Both the position numbers and the translations under genes were made by a program. The notes below the pieces were generated by a model. That model made no database searches, was not told the DNA's origin, and was given only the letters and a program-made list of their open reading frames with translations. Below are positions 16,966-25,603 of a DNA stretch of 64,000 nt, piece by piece (position 1 is the stretch's first letter; every line of letters begins with the position of its first letter). Source of the stretch: Actinoplanes sp. TBRC 11911 (lineage in GTDB: Bacteria > Actinomycetota > Actinomycetes > Mycobacteriales > Micromonosporaceae). Location of the stretch: the NCBI RefSeq assembly GCF_012933445.1, contig NZ_JABBNC010000045.1, positions 1-64,000 of the forward strand, in the 5' to 3' direction.

Positions 16966-17415
16966 CTATATGTTGGGCAGATCGTCGCGCCACACTATGG
17001 CGGTGGCGCCACTGAGCTTGATGACCCGGACGCGCTCACCGGGAAGGTATTTCTCTTGATGGTCGAACGCGCGGGCCTGCCAGATCTCACCGCCGATTTT
17101 GATCATGCCGTTGTCGCCGTCGACCTCCTCGAGGACCGTACCGTGGCTGCCCTCGAGGGCGTTGAGCCCGAACGGCGTCTCACCCGGCTCGAGAGCGGCC
17201 TTCGCATGCTTCAGGATGATCGGGCGGAGCGCGGCCACGGACAGGCCGGAGACCAGCGCAAAGATGATCACCTGGAGGAGGAGGGGCGCTCCGAGCGCGG
17301 CGGCACCGGCGGCCGCGAACGCTCCGGCCGCGAAGAAGATGATCAATAAGGTCGCGGTGAAAGCCTCGGCGACCGCCAGCGCGATGCCGAGCACGATCCA
17401 CAGAATCGCTTCCAC
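16966..17415 (-). CDS. NfeD-family membrane protein, partner of the SPFH protein
   Basis: This 149-residue protein has two membrane hairpins in the first 70 residues (ILWIVLGIALAVAEAF; LLIIFFAAGAFAAAGAAAL) followed by an OB-fold NfeD domain (GLNALEGSHGTVLEEVDGDNGMIKIGGEIWQA). It is the short form without a protease domain. NfeD/SPFH pairs are widespread and are thought to organise membrane domains. The GTG start at 17415 has only AAGG abutting it, so translation initiation may be weak. The SPFH gene follows after nine bases. Confidence 0.85.
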   Translation of the reverse strand: MEAILWIVLGIALAVAEAFTATLLIIFFAAGAFAAAGAAALGAPLLLQVIIFALVSGLSVAALRPIILKHAKAALEPGETPFGLNALEGSHGTVLEEVDGDNGMIKIGGEIWQARAFDHQEKYLPGERVRVIKLSGATAIVWRDDLPNI

Positions 17416-17503
17416 CCTTAGATCGTGACACGTGCGTGCACCTACGGCGACGTCACGGATACGCAGGTATCGCAGTTAGTCCCATCAGTCGCTGTGGAGA
17501 AGG

Positions 17504-18808
17504 GTGCAGGCGTTGTCGTTGCTGCCGGAAACCGGCCGTCAGGTCGATGAGATCGCCACTCGCGCGCAGGCCGGAGGGCGTACCCCGTCGCTGGCCCTGG
17601 CGATCGTCCGGGATCGGGTCGTGCTGCATTTCGCGGCTGCCGGGGAAAATCCGGTACCGGACGCGAAGACCCAGTATCGGATCGGGTCGATCACCAAGAC
17701 GATGACCGCCGCGATGGTCATGCAGTTGCGGGACGAGGGGTTCTTCGCCCTGGACGACCTGCTCTACCGCCATCTGCCGGGCACCCCGATCGGCGGGGTG
17801 ACGCTGCGCCAGCTGCTCGGGCACGTCTCCGGCCTGCAGCGCGAGCCGGACGGGCCGTGGTGGGAGCGGGCCACCGGCGGCGACGTGGACAAACTTCTCG
17901 CCGACCTGGGGTACGACAAGGTGTGCGGGCCGCCGTTCCGCCGCTTCCGTTACTCCAATCTGGCGTACGGGCTGCTCGGCGCGGTCCTGCAGAAGGCGAC
18001 CGGGGAGAGCTGGCCGGCCCTGGTCACCAAGCGGGTGCTGGACCCGCTCGGGATGAAACGGACCACGTACGCGCCGATGGAGCCGTTCGCCCGCGGGTAC
18101 GTGGTGCATCAGCTGGACGGCTCGATGCACGAGGAGCCGCGCCTGGACGCCGGGGCGATGGCGCCGGCCGGGCAGCTCTGGTCCACGGTGACCGACATGG
18201 CGAAGTGGGTGGCGTTCCTGGCCGACCCGGCCCCGGCGGTGCTGTCCCGCGAGACGGTCGACGAGATGTGCACGCCGGTGGTGATCAGCGACCTGGAGTC
18301 GTGGACCGGCGGGCACGGCCTGGGCCCGCAGCTCTTCCGGGTCGGGGAGCGGATCTACGTGGGGCACGGCGGGTCGATGCCTGGATATGTCGCTCATTTC
18401 GCGGTTCATCGGCGCAGCCGGCTCGGCGTCGTCGCGTTCGCCAACTCGTACGGGCTGAGCGGCACGACGATCCAGGACGTCGCGTTACGAGCCTTGACCG
18501 CGGCGGTGAACGCCGAACCGGACCTGCCGCAGCCATGGCGGCCTTCCAGTGCGCCGCCGGGGGAGCTGTCCGGACGCTGGTGGTGGATGGGGCGCGAGTA
18601 TCACGTACGGACCGAGGGCGACGAGCTGACGATGACCGGGCCGCATCACCGGTCGGTGTTCGCGCGGGAGGCGCCGGACCGCTGGCGCGGCGTCGACGGC
18701 GACAACGAGGGCGAGGTGCTGGACATTCTGCGCGACCCGGACGACTCGGTCCGAGCGCTGGACATCGCCACCTTCGTCTTCACCCGCGACCCGTTCCGCC
18801 TGGCCTGA
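17504..18808 (+). CDS. Serine beta-lactamase-like hydrolase (class C / DD-peptidase family)
   Basis: This 434-residue protein belongs to the serine beta-lactamase-like family. The catalytic SxxK is SITK (in RIGSITKTMTAAMV), and the YxN motif is YSN (FRYSNLAYGLLG). A third motif HGGS-like stretch is VGHGGSMPGY. A C-terminal beta-rich extension follows. There is no signal peptide, so it is probably a cytoplasmic esterase or peptidase rather than a resistance enzyme. GTG 17504 has GGAGA just upstream. Its last 163 bases overlap the convergent exporter gene. Confidence 0.8.
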   Translation: MQALSLLPETGRQVDEIATRAQAGGRTPSLALAIVRDRVVLHFAAAGENPVPDAKTQYRIGSITKTMTAAMVMQLRDEGFFALDDLLYRHLPGTPIGGVTLRQLLGHVSGLQREPDGPWWERATGGDVDKLLADLGYDKVCGPPFRRFRYSNLAYGLLGAVLQKATGESWPALVTKRVLDPLGMKRTTYAPMEPFARGYVVHQLDGSMHEEPRLDAGAMAPAGQLWSTVTDMAKWVAFLADPAPAVLSRETVDEMCTPVVISDLESWTGGHGLGPQLFRVGERIYVGHGGSMPGYVAHFAVHRRSRLGVVAFANSYGLSGTTIQDVALRALTAAVNAEPDLPQPWRPSSAPPGELSGRWWWMGREYHVRTEGDELTMTGPHHRSVFAREAPDRWRGVDGDNEGEVLDILRDPDDSVRALDIATFVFTRDPFRLA

Positions 18809-19632
18809 ACCATTCCCAGGGCCACCACCAGCACCCCCAGCCACACCGAGAAACCCGGGATCGGCCCGCCCAGCAGCACCCCGGTCGCGGCCGCCGCGAT
18901 CGGGGCGATGCCGGTGAGCAGCCCGGCGCGGGCCGCGCCGATCCCGGCCACGCACGTGTACCAGAGCACGAACGCGAGCGCGGTGACCGCGACGGCCAGA
19001 TAGGACCCGGCGAGCACGTCGTCACGGTGCAATGTGGTCACCGCGAGCGGCCCCTCCACACCCAGGCCGAGCACGCCGAACACCACCGCGGCCAGCCAGG
19101 TGGAGTGCACCGAGACGCCGATCGGCCCGTGCCGGCCCAGCACCGGGACGGCGAGCAGGGTGAACCCGGCCTCGCACGCGAAGGTCACCGCGGCCCAGAG
19201 CAGGCCGATGCCGTCCGCGCGGCCGAAGCCCTGCACCAGCGCGGCTCCCAGGGTCACGGTCAGCGCGGCGGCGACGAGCCGGGCCGCCGGGCGATGGCCC
19301 TCCAGGATCGGGCCGGCCACCGCGAGCAGGATCGGCACGCACGCCACGGCCACGCCCAGCACGGCCGGTTCGGCGTGCGCGGCGCCGTGCACCAGGGCCA
19401 GATTGAAGATCACCATGCCGGTGGCGACGACCCCGCCGAGCCACAGCCACTCGGTGCCGTGCGGCCACGCGAGCCGCGCCCTCGAGAACCGGGCATACAA
19501 CACCAGCAGCAGGCAGGCGACGGCGTACCGCAATGCCTGGACGGTCAGGACCGGCGCGTCGGCGAGCGCACCGGAGACGGCGACGCTGCCGCCGACGAAG
19601 ATCATGCCGAGTGCCCCGGCCAAGGTTTTCAC
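18646..19632 (-). CDS. EamA/DMT-superfamily permease
   Basis: This 328-residue transporter has ten membrane segments in two EamA repeats (ALGMIFVGGSVAVSGAL to the end near FSVWLGVLVVALGMVQARRNG). The proposed GTG at 19632 starts right at the first helix; the ribosome site is poor. The last 40 or so residues (Ser/Arg-rich, after residue 285) are read entirely antisense to the serine-hydrolase gene and look like run-on past a lost stop. It is divergent from a MocR regulator, a common pairing for metabolite exporters. The substrate is unknown. Confidence 0.75.
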   Translation of the reverse strand: MKTLAGALGMIFVGGSVAVSGALADAPVLTVQALRYAVACLLLVLYARFSRARLAWPHGTEWLWLGGVVATGMVIFNLALVHGAAHAEPAVLGVAVACVPILLAVAGPILEGHRPAARLVAAALTVTLGAALVQGFGRADGIGLLWAAVTFACEAGFTLLAVPVLGRHGPIGVSVHSTWLAAVVFGVLGLGVEGPLAVTTLHRDDVLAGSYLAVAVTALAFVLWYTCVAGIGAARAGLLTGIAPIAAAATGVLLGGPIPGFSVWLGVLVVALGMVQARRNGSRVKTKVAMSSARTESSGSRRMSSTSPSLSPSTPRQRSGASRANTDR

Positions 19633-19654
19633 CCCTCGATGCTCGCAACGGGTA

Positions 19655-19699
19655 TGGTCCGGTTGAAGGACCAATCGGAGCGTGCCGAGGGGGACCAAT
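19655..19699. promoter_or_regulatory. MocR operator candidate: TGGTCC-N7-GGACCA plus repeat
   Basis: Between the divergent exporter and MocR genes lies the perfect inverted repeat TGGTCC (19655-19660) / GGACCA (19668-19673). The word GGACCAAT occurs at 19668-19675 and again at 19692-19699, 24 bases apart. Inverted plus direct half-sites are typical of MocR/PdxR operators, so this is a likely autoregulatory and exporter-control site. Confidence 0.5.
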
Positions 19700-21080
19700 T
19701 TCCGACTTCCTCCAGCTCGACCCGGACCGCGCGCCGGCCAAGGGGCTGACCACGTGGCTGGCCGAGGGACTGCGGGCGGCGATCATCGCCGGTCGCCTCT
19801 CCCCCGGCGCCCGCCTGCCCGCCACCCGCCGGCTCGCCGCCGAGCTGGAGGTCTCCCGCGGCGTGGTCGTCGACGCCTACCAGCGGCTGGTCGACGAGGG
19901 CCTGGCCGCGGCCCGGACCGGCGCCGGCACCACGGTGATCGCCTCCCCCGCGCCGATGTCGCCGCCGTCCGACCGGCGGCACGCGCTCGCCGGTCTGCAA
20001 CTGCCGCTGCCGCCGGCCGAGGGCATCGACATCGACCTCTCCCCCGGCGTGCCGGACCTGGCCGCCTTTCCCCGTACGCAGTGGTTGCGCGCCGAACGCA
20101 CGGTGCTCGACGAGGTCACCTCGGCCGATCTGGGCTACGGCGACCCGGGCGGCAGTCCCCGGTTGCGCGCCGAGCTGGCCGGCTGGCTGGCCCGGACCCG
20201 GGGCGTGCGGGCCGACCCGGACGACGTGATCGTGGTCGGCGGCGTGGCGCAGGCCCTCGCGTTGCTGGCACAGACGCTGTACGCGGCCGGCACCCGGGAG
20301 GCGGCGGTCGAGGACCCGGGCTCGCGTGGGGCCCGCGATCAGATGACCCATTGGGGGGTACGCCCGTGCCCCGTCCCGGTGGACGACGAAGGCATCCGGG
20401 TGGCCGACATCGAGCAGGACGTCACGCTGCTGACCCCGGCCCACCAGTTCCCGACCGGGGTCGTGCTCAGCCCGGCGCGGCGGCGCGCGTTGCTGAACCG
20501 GGGCGGGCTGGTGATCGAGGACGACTACGACGCCGAGCACCGCTACGACCGGGCACCCGTGGCCGCCCTCCAAGGCTCGGCGCCGGACCACGTCGCGTAC
20601 GCGGGAAGTGTCTCGAAGTCTCTCGCGCCGGGGATGCGGCTCGGCTGGCTGATCGCGCCGCGCCGGATGCAACCCGAGCTGCTGGCCGCCAAGCACGACA
20701 GCGACCTGGGCAATCCGGCGCTGCCGCAACTGGTGCTGGCGCGGCTGCTCGCGAACGGCGACTACGAGCGGCACCTGCGGCACGTACGCGACCGGCAGCG
20801 CCGCCGGCGGGACGCGCTGCTCGCCGGGTTGCGTGCCCATCTGCCGGACGCCCAGGTCACCGGCGTGGCGGCCGGTCTGCACCTGCTGATCATGCTGCCC
20901 GGCGGCCCGGACGACGAGGTCCTCGCACGGCGGGCCGCACAAACCGGCGTACTGGTGCATCCGCTGTCGTGGCACCGCCTGACGCCGGGCCCGCCGGGGC
21001 TCGTCCTGGGGTATGCGGCGCATGCGCCGGACCGCCTCGCCGAGGCCGCGGCATTGCTGGGCCGGGCGTTCAGACCGTGA
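19698..21080 (+). CDS. MocR-family regulator (GntR HTH + aminotransferase domain)
   Basis: This protein of about 460 residues joins an N-terminal winged helix (ARLPATRRLAAELEVSRGVVVDAYQRLVDEG) to a fold-type I aminotransferase-like domain with the PLP lysine in AGSVSKSLAPGMRLGW. MocR proteins sense amino compounds through PLP and control neighbouring genes, here probably the divergent exporter. The start is uncertain. An ATT at 19698 has GAGGGGGACC upstream and gives the normal family N-terminus (SDFLQLD); the nearest in-frame standard codon is GTG 19611, inside the opposing gene. Confidence 0.8.
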   Translation: MSDFLQLDPDRAPAKGLTTWLAEGLRAAIIAGRLSPGARLPATRRLAAELEVSRGVVVDAYQRLVDEGLAAARTGAGTTVIASPAPMSPPSDRRHALAGLQLPLPPAEGIDIDLSPGVPDLAAFPRTQWLRAERTVLDEVTSADLGYGDPGGSPRLRAELAGWLARTRGVRADPDDVIVVGGVAQALALLAQTLYAAGTREAAVEDPGSRGARDQMTHWGVRPCPVPVDDEGIRVADIEQDVTLLTPAHQFPTGVVLSPARRRALLNRGGLVIEDDYDAEHRYDRAPVAALQGSAPDHVAYAGSVSKSLAPGMRLGWLIAPRRMQPELLAAKHDSDLGNPALPQLVLARLLANGDYERHLRHVRDRQRRRRDALLAGLRAHLPDAQVTGVAAGLHLLIMLPGGPDDEVLARRAAQTGVLVHPLSWHRLTPGPPGLVLGYAAHAPDRLAEAAALLGRAFRP

Positions 21081-21864
21081 CGAAGTCGATCAGCCGTTCC
21101 ATCGAGTTGATCAGCGGCGTCTCCACGTCCTTGTAGCTGGAGACCGAGCCGAGGATGCGCCGCCACATGTCGGCGGGCTCACGCACGCCCAGCGCCGCGC
21201 AGATGCCCTCCTTCCACGGGCGTCCCGGCGGGATCACCGGCCACTCCCGAATGCCCACCCGCGCCGGCTTCACGGCCTGCCAGATGTCGATGTAGGGATG
21301 GCCGGTGACCAGCACGTTCGCGTCGGTGACGGCGGCGACGATGCGGCTCTCCTTGGAACCGGGCACCAGGTGGTCGACGAGGACGCCGAGCCGGCGGTCC
21401 GCCCGCGGCCCGAACTCCCGCACCGCCTGGTGAAGATCGTCGATGCCGTCCAGCGGTTCCACCACGACGCCCTCGACCCGCAGGTCGTCGCCCCAGATGC
21501 GCTCGACCAGCGCGGCGTCGTGGATGCCCTCGACCCAGATCCGGCTGGCCTTGGCGACCTGAGCTTTCTGGTTCGCGACGGCGACCGACCCGGACGCTGT
21601 GATCTTTCGCTGCGGCGGCGCTTTGACCTGCGGCTTACGCAGGGTGACCGGCTTCCCGTCGAGCAAAAACGCAGCGGGTGACAGCGGGAAGTTACGCCGC
21701 TTGCCGTGCCGGTCCTCCAGAACGACCGCGCCGAGCTCGAATCCCACCACCGCGCCGCAGAACCCGGACTCCACATCCTCGACGACCAGGTCACGTTCGG
21801 CGTCGACCTCGGGAACCACCTTGCGTCGCCGCCAGTCGCCCTTGAGCACGTCCTCCCCATACAT
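21070..21864 (-). CDS. DUF3097 family protein
   Basis: This 264-residue protein belongs to the actinobacterial DUF3097 family as I recall it (MYGEDVLKGDWRRRKVVPEVDAERDLVVED). A basic central segment follows, then WVEGIHDAALVERIWGDDL and GVLVDHLVPGSKESR, which could form a Toprim-like acidic site (Glu, then Asp); that is only my reading of the pattern. No function is established to my knowledge. The ATG at 21864 gives the family start but has no strong ribosome site. Its end overlaps the convergent MocR gene by 11 bases. Confidence 0.75.
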   Translation of the reverse strand: MYGEDVLKGDWRRRKVVPEVDAERDLVVEDVESGFCGAVVGFELGAVVLEDRHGKRRNFPLSPAAFLLDGKPVTLRKPQVKAPPQRKITASGSVAVANQKAQVAKASRIWVEGIHDAALVERIWGDDLRVEGVVVEPLDGIDDLHQAVREFGPRADRRLGVLVDHLVPGSKESRIVAAVTDANVLVTGHPYIDIWQAVKPARVGIREWPVIPPGRPWKEGICAALGVREPADMWRRILGSVSSYKDVETPLINSMERLIDFVTV

Positions 21865-21953
21865 GCCACGCACGGTAACCCGTGCGTTGAGACACCACGT
21901 TTCTGACGCTCCGACCGAGACAGACTTCCCGACTGCCACGTACCCTTGCTCGC

Positions 21954-22742
21954 ATGTCCCCCGCAGCTGATGCGGCCACCCGCACCGCGCGGCGCTCCAC
22001 CCGGTTCGTTGCCTGGGTGCGCGCGTGGCGCGCCGGGCTGGTGCCGTTCGACGAGCTGGCCGACGAGATCGCGGCCGGCGAGGAACACCTCGTCGCCGAC
22101 GCCCCCGGCACGTGGAAAGACGTGCCTCTGTCGCAGGCTCTGCCCATGTTCGCCAAGGTTCACCCGGATGACATCCGGCTGGTGCTGCCGGCCCCCGGCG
22201 ACCCGCGCGGCCTGCCCGGTCCCGGCTCGGCCGACCTGACCGGCGCGGCCCTGCTGGCCGGCGAGGCCGTGATGACACCGTCGTTCGGCGTGGTTCCCGA
22301 GGTGCGCCGGCATACGTCCGGGTCGGGCGTGGAGTTCGAGACGGTGCTCTGGCGGGTCTACCCGGTGAACGAATATCGGCCGGTCTTCCAGATGGGCGCC
22401 GCCGAGGCCGAGAGCGAGCTGACCGCCGCGCTGGGCGAGGCCACCGAGCAGCTCACCAAGCTGGACGTCGCACAGTGGAAGCCCGAGCTGGCCGGGGCGC
22501 TGCAGGCGTTGCGCCGCCCGGAAAGCACGGCCACCCTGCCGCGCGGGTTCGACCCGCGGGCCCGTCGCCTGTTCGCCCGGGCCAGCGTCCTCGACCAGGT
22601 GCTCGCCCTGGCCGGCACGAGCGCTCCGGGCGGCGCCATCAACAATTACGAGGCTCAGCAACGTGACGCCGCGCTGCGGCCGCTGACGACGGCGTGCCGG
22701 GTGGCGCTGGTGGCCGCCTGCAACAGTCCGTTGCATGCCTGA
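21954..22742 (+). CDS. Conserved actinobacterial protein of unknown function
   Basis: This 262-residue protein is not assignable to a function. It is acidic and Ala-rich, has no signal peptide or membrane segment, and begins with a basic stretch (RTARRSTRFVAWVRAWRAG) followed by PFDELADEIAAGEEHL. Its stop overlaps the NUDIX gene start by eight bases, so the two are translationally coupled and may act together. The divergent DUF3097 gene starts 90 bases upstream. Confidence 0.6.
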   Translation: MSPAADAATRTARRSTRFVAWVRAWRAGLVPFDELADEIAAGEEHLVADAPGTWKDVPLSQALPMFAKVHPDDIRLVLPAPGDPRGLPGPGSADLTGAALLAGEAVMTPSFGVVPEVRRHTSGSGVEFETVLWRVYPVNEYRPVFQMGAAEAESELTAALGEATEQLTKLDVAQWKPELAGALQALRRPESTATLPRGFDPRARRLFARASVLDQVLALAGTSAPGGAINNYEAQQRDAALRPLTTACRVALVAACNSPLHA

Positions 22743-23238
22743 CAAATTCGCCCACTGCACCTTCTGTGGGGCGCGATTCACCGTCAATCAGCCGTGGCCG
22801 CGCCGGTGTGCCGCGTGCGGCGAGGTGAGCTATCTCAACCCGTCGCCGGTGGCGGTGGCGGTCCAGCCGGTCGACGCCGGCCTGATGGTGGTGCGGCGCG
22901 CGATTCCGCCCGCCGCGGACCGCCTGGCCCTGCCGGGCGGCTACATCGAGATGGGCGAGACGTGGCAGGCCGCGGCGGCGCGGGAGTTGCGCGAGGAGAC
23001 CGGGTTGCGCTCAGATCCTTCCTCGGTACGCCTGTACGACACGGTCAGCGCGCCCGACGGCACGTTGCTGGTGTTCGGTCTGTTCCCGCCGGCCAAGGTG
23101 GACGACCTCCCCTCGTCCACCCGCAACGACGAGTCGCACGGCTGGGAGATCCTGCGAGCCCCGGGACCGCTGGGGTTCGACCTGCATACCGCGGTGACCG
23201 ACCGCTGGTTCGCCGATAGCGAGCGCTATCGGCGTTAG
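22735..23238 (+). CDS. NUDIX hydrolase with zinc ribbon
   Basis: This 167-residue protein has an N-terminal zinc ribbon (CTFCGARF, then CAACGEVSY) and a complete Nudix box beginning GGYIEMGETWQAAAARELRE and continuing ETGL, so the metal-binding glutamates are intact. NudC-type NAD hydrolases share this layout, but the substrate is uncertain. It is coupled to the upstream unknown gene (8-base overlap). Its TAG stop shares bases with the TAA stop of the opposing NUDIX gene, so two NUDIX genes meet tail to tail with a 4-base overlap. Confidence 0.85.
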   Translation: MPDKFAHCTFCGARFTVNQPWPRRCAACGEVSYLNPSPVAVAVQPVDAGLMVVRRAIPPAADRLALPGGYIEMGETWQAAAARELREETGLRSDPSSVRLYDTVSAPDGTLLVFGLFPPAKVDDLPSSTRNDESHGWEILRAPGPLGFDLHTAVTDRWFADSERYRR

Positions 23239-23636
23239 TCGATCAGGGCCGCGGCGACCAGCTCGTCGAGCAGCACCCGGATCGCCGGCGCGCAGCGTGC
23301 CGAGTCGGCCGAGGTGAACCAGTCCAGCTCGGCTATCTCGGCGTCCGGGCGCGGTTCGCCGTCGTGGGTGCCGCCGGTGAAGCAGATCAGCCGCACCGTC
23401 GTACCGGGTGGACGGTTGTGCGCCGGCGCCACGATGTCCCGGAACAGGCGCAGCGACGCGGCGTCCAGCACCAGGCCGACCTCCTCCTTCACCTCGCGCG
23501 CGGCCGCCTCCGCGTACGTCTCGCCGGGCTCGGGTTTGCCGCCGGGCAGGTAGAAGGCGTCCGAATCGGTGGCCCGCACCACCAGCACCCGCCGATCCCG
23601 GACGCAGACCCAGGCCGCCGCGATGACCTGGCTCAC
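23235..23636 (-). CDS. NUDIX hydrolase, short form
   Basis: This 133-residue single-domain NUDIX protein has an intact box (GGKPEPGETYAEAAAREVKE then EVGL). It begins VSQVIAAAWVCVRDRRVLVV and ends at a TAA overlapping the convergent NUDIX gene. The GTG at 23636 overlaps the TGA of the small upstream gene (GTGA), which fixes the start and indicates coupling. Substrate unknown; a house-cleaning nucleotide or related diphosphate is likely for the family. Confidence 0.82.
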   Translation of the reverse strand: MSQVIAAAWVCVRDRRVLVVRATDSDAFYLPGGKPEPGETYAEAAAREVKEEVGLVLDAASLRLFRDIVAPAHNRPPGTTVRLICFTGGTHDGEPRPDAEIAELDWFTSADSARCAPAIRVLLDELVAAALID

Positions 23637-23950
23637 CGGCCCGCCTCCTCGTCCAGGAACCGGTCGATCAGGCCGCGCACCACGGCGGCCATGGTGAAAC
23701 CGTGCGCCAGGCACCAGTCGCGCAGCTCGGCGTGCCGGTCGGCGGTGAGCCGGATCCCGACGAGCTGGGTGTCCTCGCCGGCCTCGAGCAGGCTGGCGCC
23801 GGCCTGCCGCTGGCCGGGCCCGCTCGACAGGGTCACCCACGAGCGGGACGGCTGAGCGGCATGCCGGTCGAGAAGCCAGGCGGTGATCTCGCGGCGCTCC
23901 TCGGACGGCAGCGCCTCCAGAAGAACGGTCAGACGTTCGGCGGGGGTCAT
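23633..23950 (-). CDS. Small protein with ribbon-helix-helix-like C-terminus
   Basis: This 105-residue protein has an N-terminal helical part (PAERLTVLLEALPSEERREI) and a C-terminus (LVGIRLTADRHAELRDWC then FTMAAVVRGLIDRFL) that reads like a ribbon-helix-helix DNA-binding fold. It could be an antitoxin-like or local regulator. It is translationally coupled to the short NUDIX gene, which suggests a joint role. There is no toxin gene next to it, so a toxin-antitoxin call is not supported. I do not recognise an exact family. Confidence 0.6.
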   Translation of the reverse strand: MTPAERLTVLLEALPSEERREITAWLLDRHAAQPSRSWVTLSSGPGQRQAGASLLEAGEDTQLVGIRLTADRHAELRDWCLAHGFTMAAVVRGLIDRFLDEEAGR

Positions 23951-23969
23951 GCCGCAACGGTAGCGCCCG

Positions 23970-24797
23970 CTATCGGACATGGACGGTGGTGCCCGGCCCC
24001 AGGTGCCGTAGCAGGATGCGCTGGGCCTCCGGCGGGATCCGCACGCACCCGTTGGAGACGCTGCGCCCGAACGCCCACGTGCGCGCCCAGCCGTGGATGC
24101 CGGTGTGCCCGTCGCGCAGGCCGGGCGCCAGGTTCCCGCGATGCTCCGGCACCGCCGCGAGCACAATCGCGTCCAGCCCGCCGTAGACCGCCCCGTGCGT
24201 CCCGGTCCGGCCCAAGACAAAGGTGCGCCCGTACGGCGTGGGTGTGCGCTTCCCGCCGACGGCGACCGTCCATGCGCGTTGCCGGCGGCCGTCGCGCAGC
24301 CAGGTCAGCCGATGCTCGCGCAGGCTCACCTCGACGTGGTCGCGCAGGGCGATCGGGGTCCACCCGCCGGCCGGCAGCCACCCGATCCGCCGGTTGGCCG
24401 ACGGCAGCAGCACCGCCACCCAGCCCGGCCGGCGCGCCACGATCGGCGCGACCACCGGCAGCTCGCTGATCGTGCGGGGCAGAAAGGCGCGGGGCCGGCC
24501 GCCGGGCGCGTCGTAGACGGGCAGGTGCCGAGCCGGGTGCAGCCCTTCGGTGACGGCGGTGGTCGAGCCGGGCCGGGGATCGGCCGGGAACCCGGCCGGG
24601 ACGCCGAAATAGTCGATCTTCGGAAGGTGCCGGGGCGCCGGCGCGGCGACCGGGACGACAACGGCCGTGGGCGGCGGTGTGGCACGCGGGGCCGGCCGGC
24701 GGACATCGGCGGCGGCCCCGGGACGGAGGAAGACCCCGCCGGCGACGAGGGCCAACAGGCCGGCCGTCGCGCGGCGGCGGTGGTGGGGGCGCGGCAC
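23970..24797 (-). CDS. L,D-transpeptidase (YkuD), secreted
   Basis: This 275-residue protein has an N-terminal basic-hydrophobic signal (RRRATAGLLALVAGGVFL), a Pro/Ala linker and a C-terminal YkuD domain. The catalytic pattern is complete: HGWARTWAFGRSVSNGCVRI with His and Cys in place. It crosslinks peptidoglycan through 3-3 bonds or attaches proteins to the wall outside the membrane. An SH3-like segment (PGWVAVLLPSANRRIGWLPA) precedes it. The GTG at 24797 directly follows GGAGGG. Confidence 0.85.
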   Translation of the reverse strand: MPRPHHRRRATAGLLALVAGGVFLRPGAAADVRRPAPRATPPPTAVVVPVAAPAPRHLPKIDYFGVPAGFPADPRPGSTTAVTEGLHPARHLPVYDAPGGRPRAFLPRTISELPVVAPIVARRPGWVAVLLPSANRRIGWLPAGGWTPIALRDHVEVSLREHRLTWLRDGRRQRAWTVAVGGKRTPTPYGRTFVLGRTGTHGAVYGGLDAIVLAAVPEHRGNLAPGLRDGHTGIHGWARTWAFGRSVSNGCVRIPPEAQRILLRHLGPGTTVHVR

Positions 24798-24823
24798 CCC
24801 TCCAGACTAAACGCCCAAAACGG

Positions 24824-25603
24824 TCAGATCTCGTCGATCAGGTCGGCGACCGAGTTGACGATCCGCGACGGGCGGAACGGGTACCGCTCGCTCTCCTGCC
24901 GCGTGCTGATGCCGGTCAGCACCAGAATCGTCTCCAGCCCGGCCTCGAGCCCGCACAGGATGTCGGTGTCCATCCGGTCGCCGATCATCGCGGTGCTCTC
25001 GCTGTGCGCCTCGATGGTGTTCAGCGCCGACCGCATCATCATCGGATTCGGCTTGCCCACGAAGTACGGCTCCACGCCGGTCGCCTTCGAGACCATCGCG
25101 GCCACCGAGCCGGCCGCCGGCAGCGCGCCCTCGTTGGACGGCCCGGTCGCGTCCGGGTTCGTGCAGATGAACTTCGCCCCGGAGTCGATCAGCCGGATGG
25201 CCTTGGTGATCGCCTCGAAGCTGTACGTGCGGGTCTCGCCGAGCACCACGTAGTCGGGCTCGAACTCGGTGAGCACGTACCCGGCGGCATGCATGGCCGT
25301 GGTCAGGCCGGCCTCGCCGATCACGTACGCCGAGCCGCCCGGCCGCTGGTCGGCCAGGAACTGGGCGGTGGCCAGCGCCGCCGTCCAGATCGACTGCTCG
25401 GGCACCTCGAAGCCCATGCGGTTGAGCCGGGCCTGCAGATCGCGCGGGGTGTAGATCGAGTTGTTGGTGAGGATGAGGAACGGCTTGCCGGACTCCTTCA
25501 TCCGGTTCACGAACTCGGGCGCGCCGGGGACCGGCTCACCCTCGTGCACGAGAACCCCGTCCATGTCGGTGAGCCAGCTCTCGATGGCCTTGCGTTCGGG
25601 CAT
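24824..25603 (-). CDS. HAD-IIA family phosphatase (NagD-like)
   Basis: This 259-residue HAD phosphatase has the nucleophile motif WLTDMDGVL, the second motif LILTNNS, the lysine in FVGKPNP and the acidic IGDRMDTD. The cap is of the NagD type (C2a). Substrates in the family are sugar or nucleotide phosphates. It is last in the fabG-inhA-hemH operon and starts inside the hemH stop (ATGATG). The ATG at 25603 is best spaced from GAGGAG; the ATG one codon earlier (25606) is the alternative. Confidence 0.85.
   Translation of the reverse strand: MPERKAIESWLTDMDGVLVHEGEPVPGAPEFVNRMKESGKPFLILTNNSIYTPRDLQARLNRMGFEVPEQSIWTAALATAQFLADQRPGGSAYVIGEAGLTTAMHAAGYVLTEFEPDYVVLGETRTYSFEAITKAIRLIDSGAKFICTNPDATGPSNEGALPAAGSVAAMVSKATGVEPYFVGKPNPMMMRSALNTIEAHSESTAMIGDRMDTDILCGLEAGLETILVLTGISTRQESERYPFRPSRIVNSVADLIDEI

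Noticed and set aside
17504..18808. Beta-lactamase resistance gene
   Set aside because: The protein lacks a signal peptide and belongs to the broad serine hydrolase family with SITK and YSN; most such actinobacterial genes are esterases or peptidases.
23633..23950. Toxin-antitoxin module (RHH protein beside NUDIX)
   Set aside because: The partner is a NUDIX hydrolase, not a known toxin family, and the second NUDIX gene lies tail to tail, so nothing supports a toxin-antitoxin pair.
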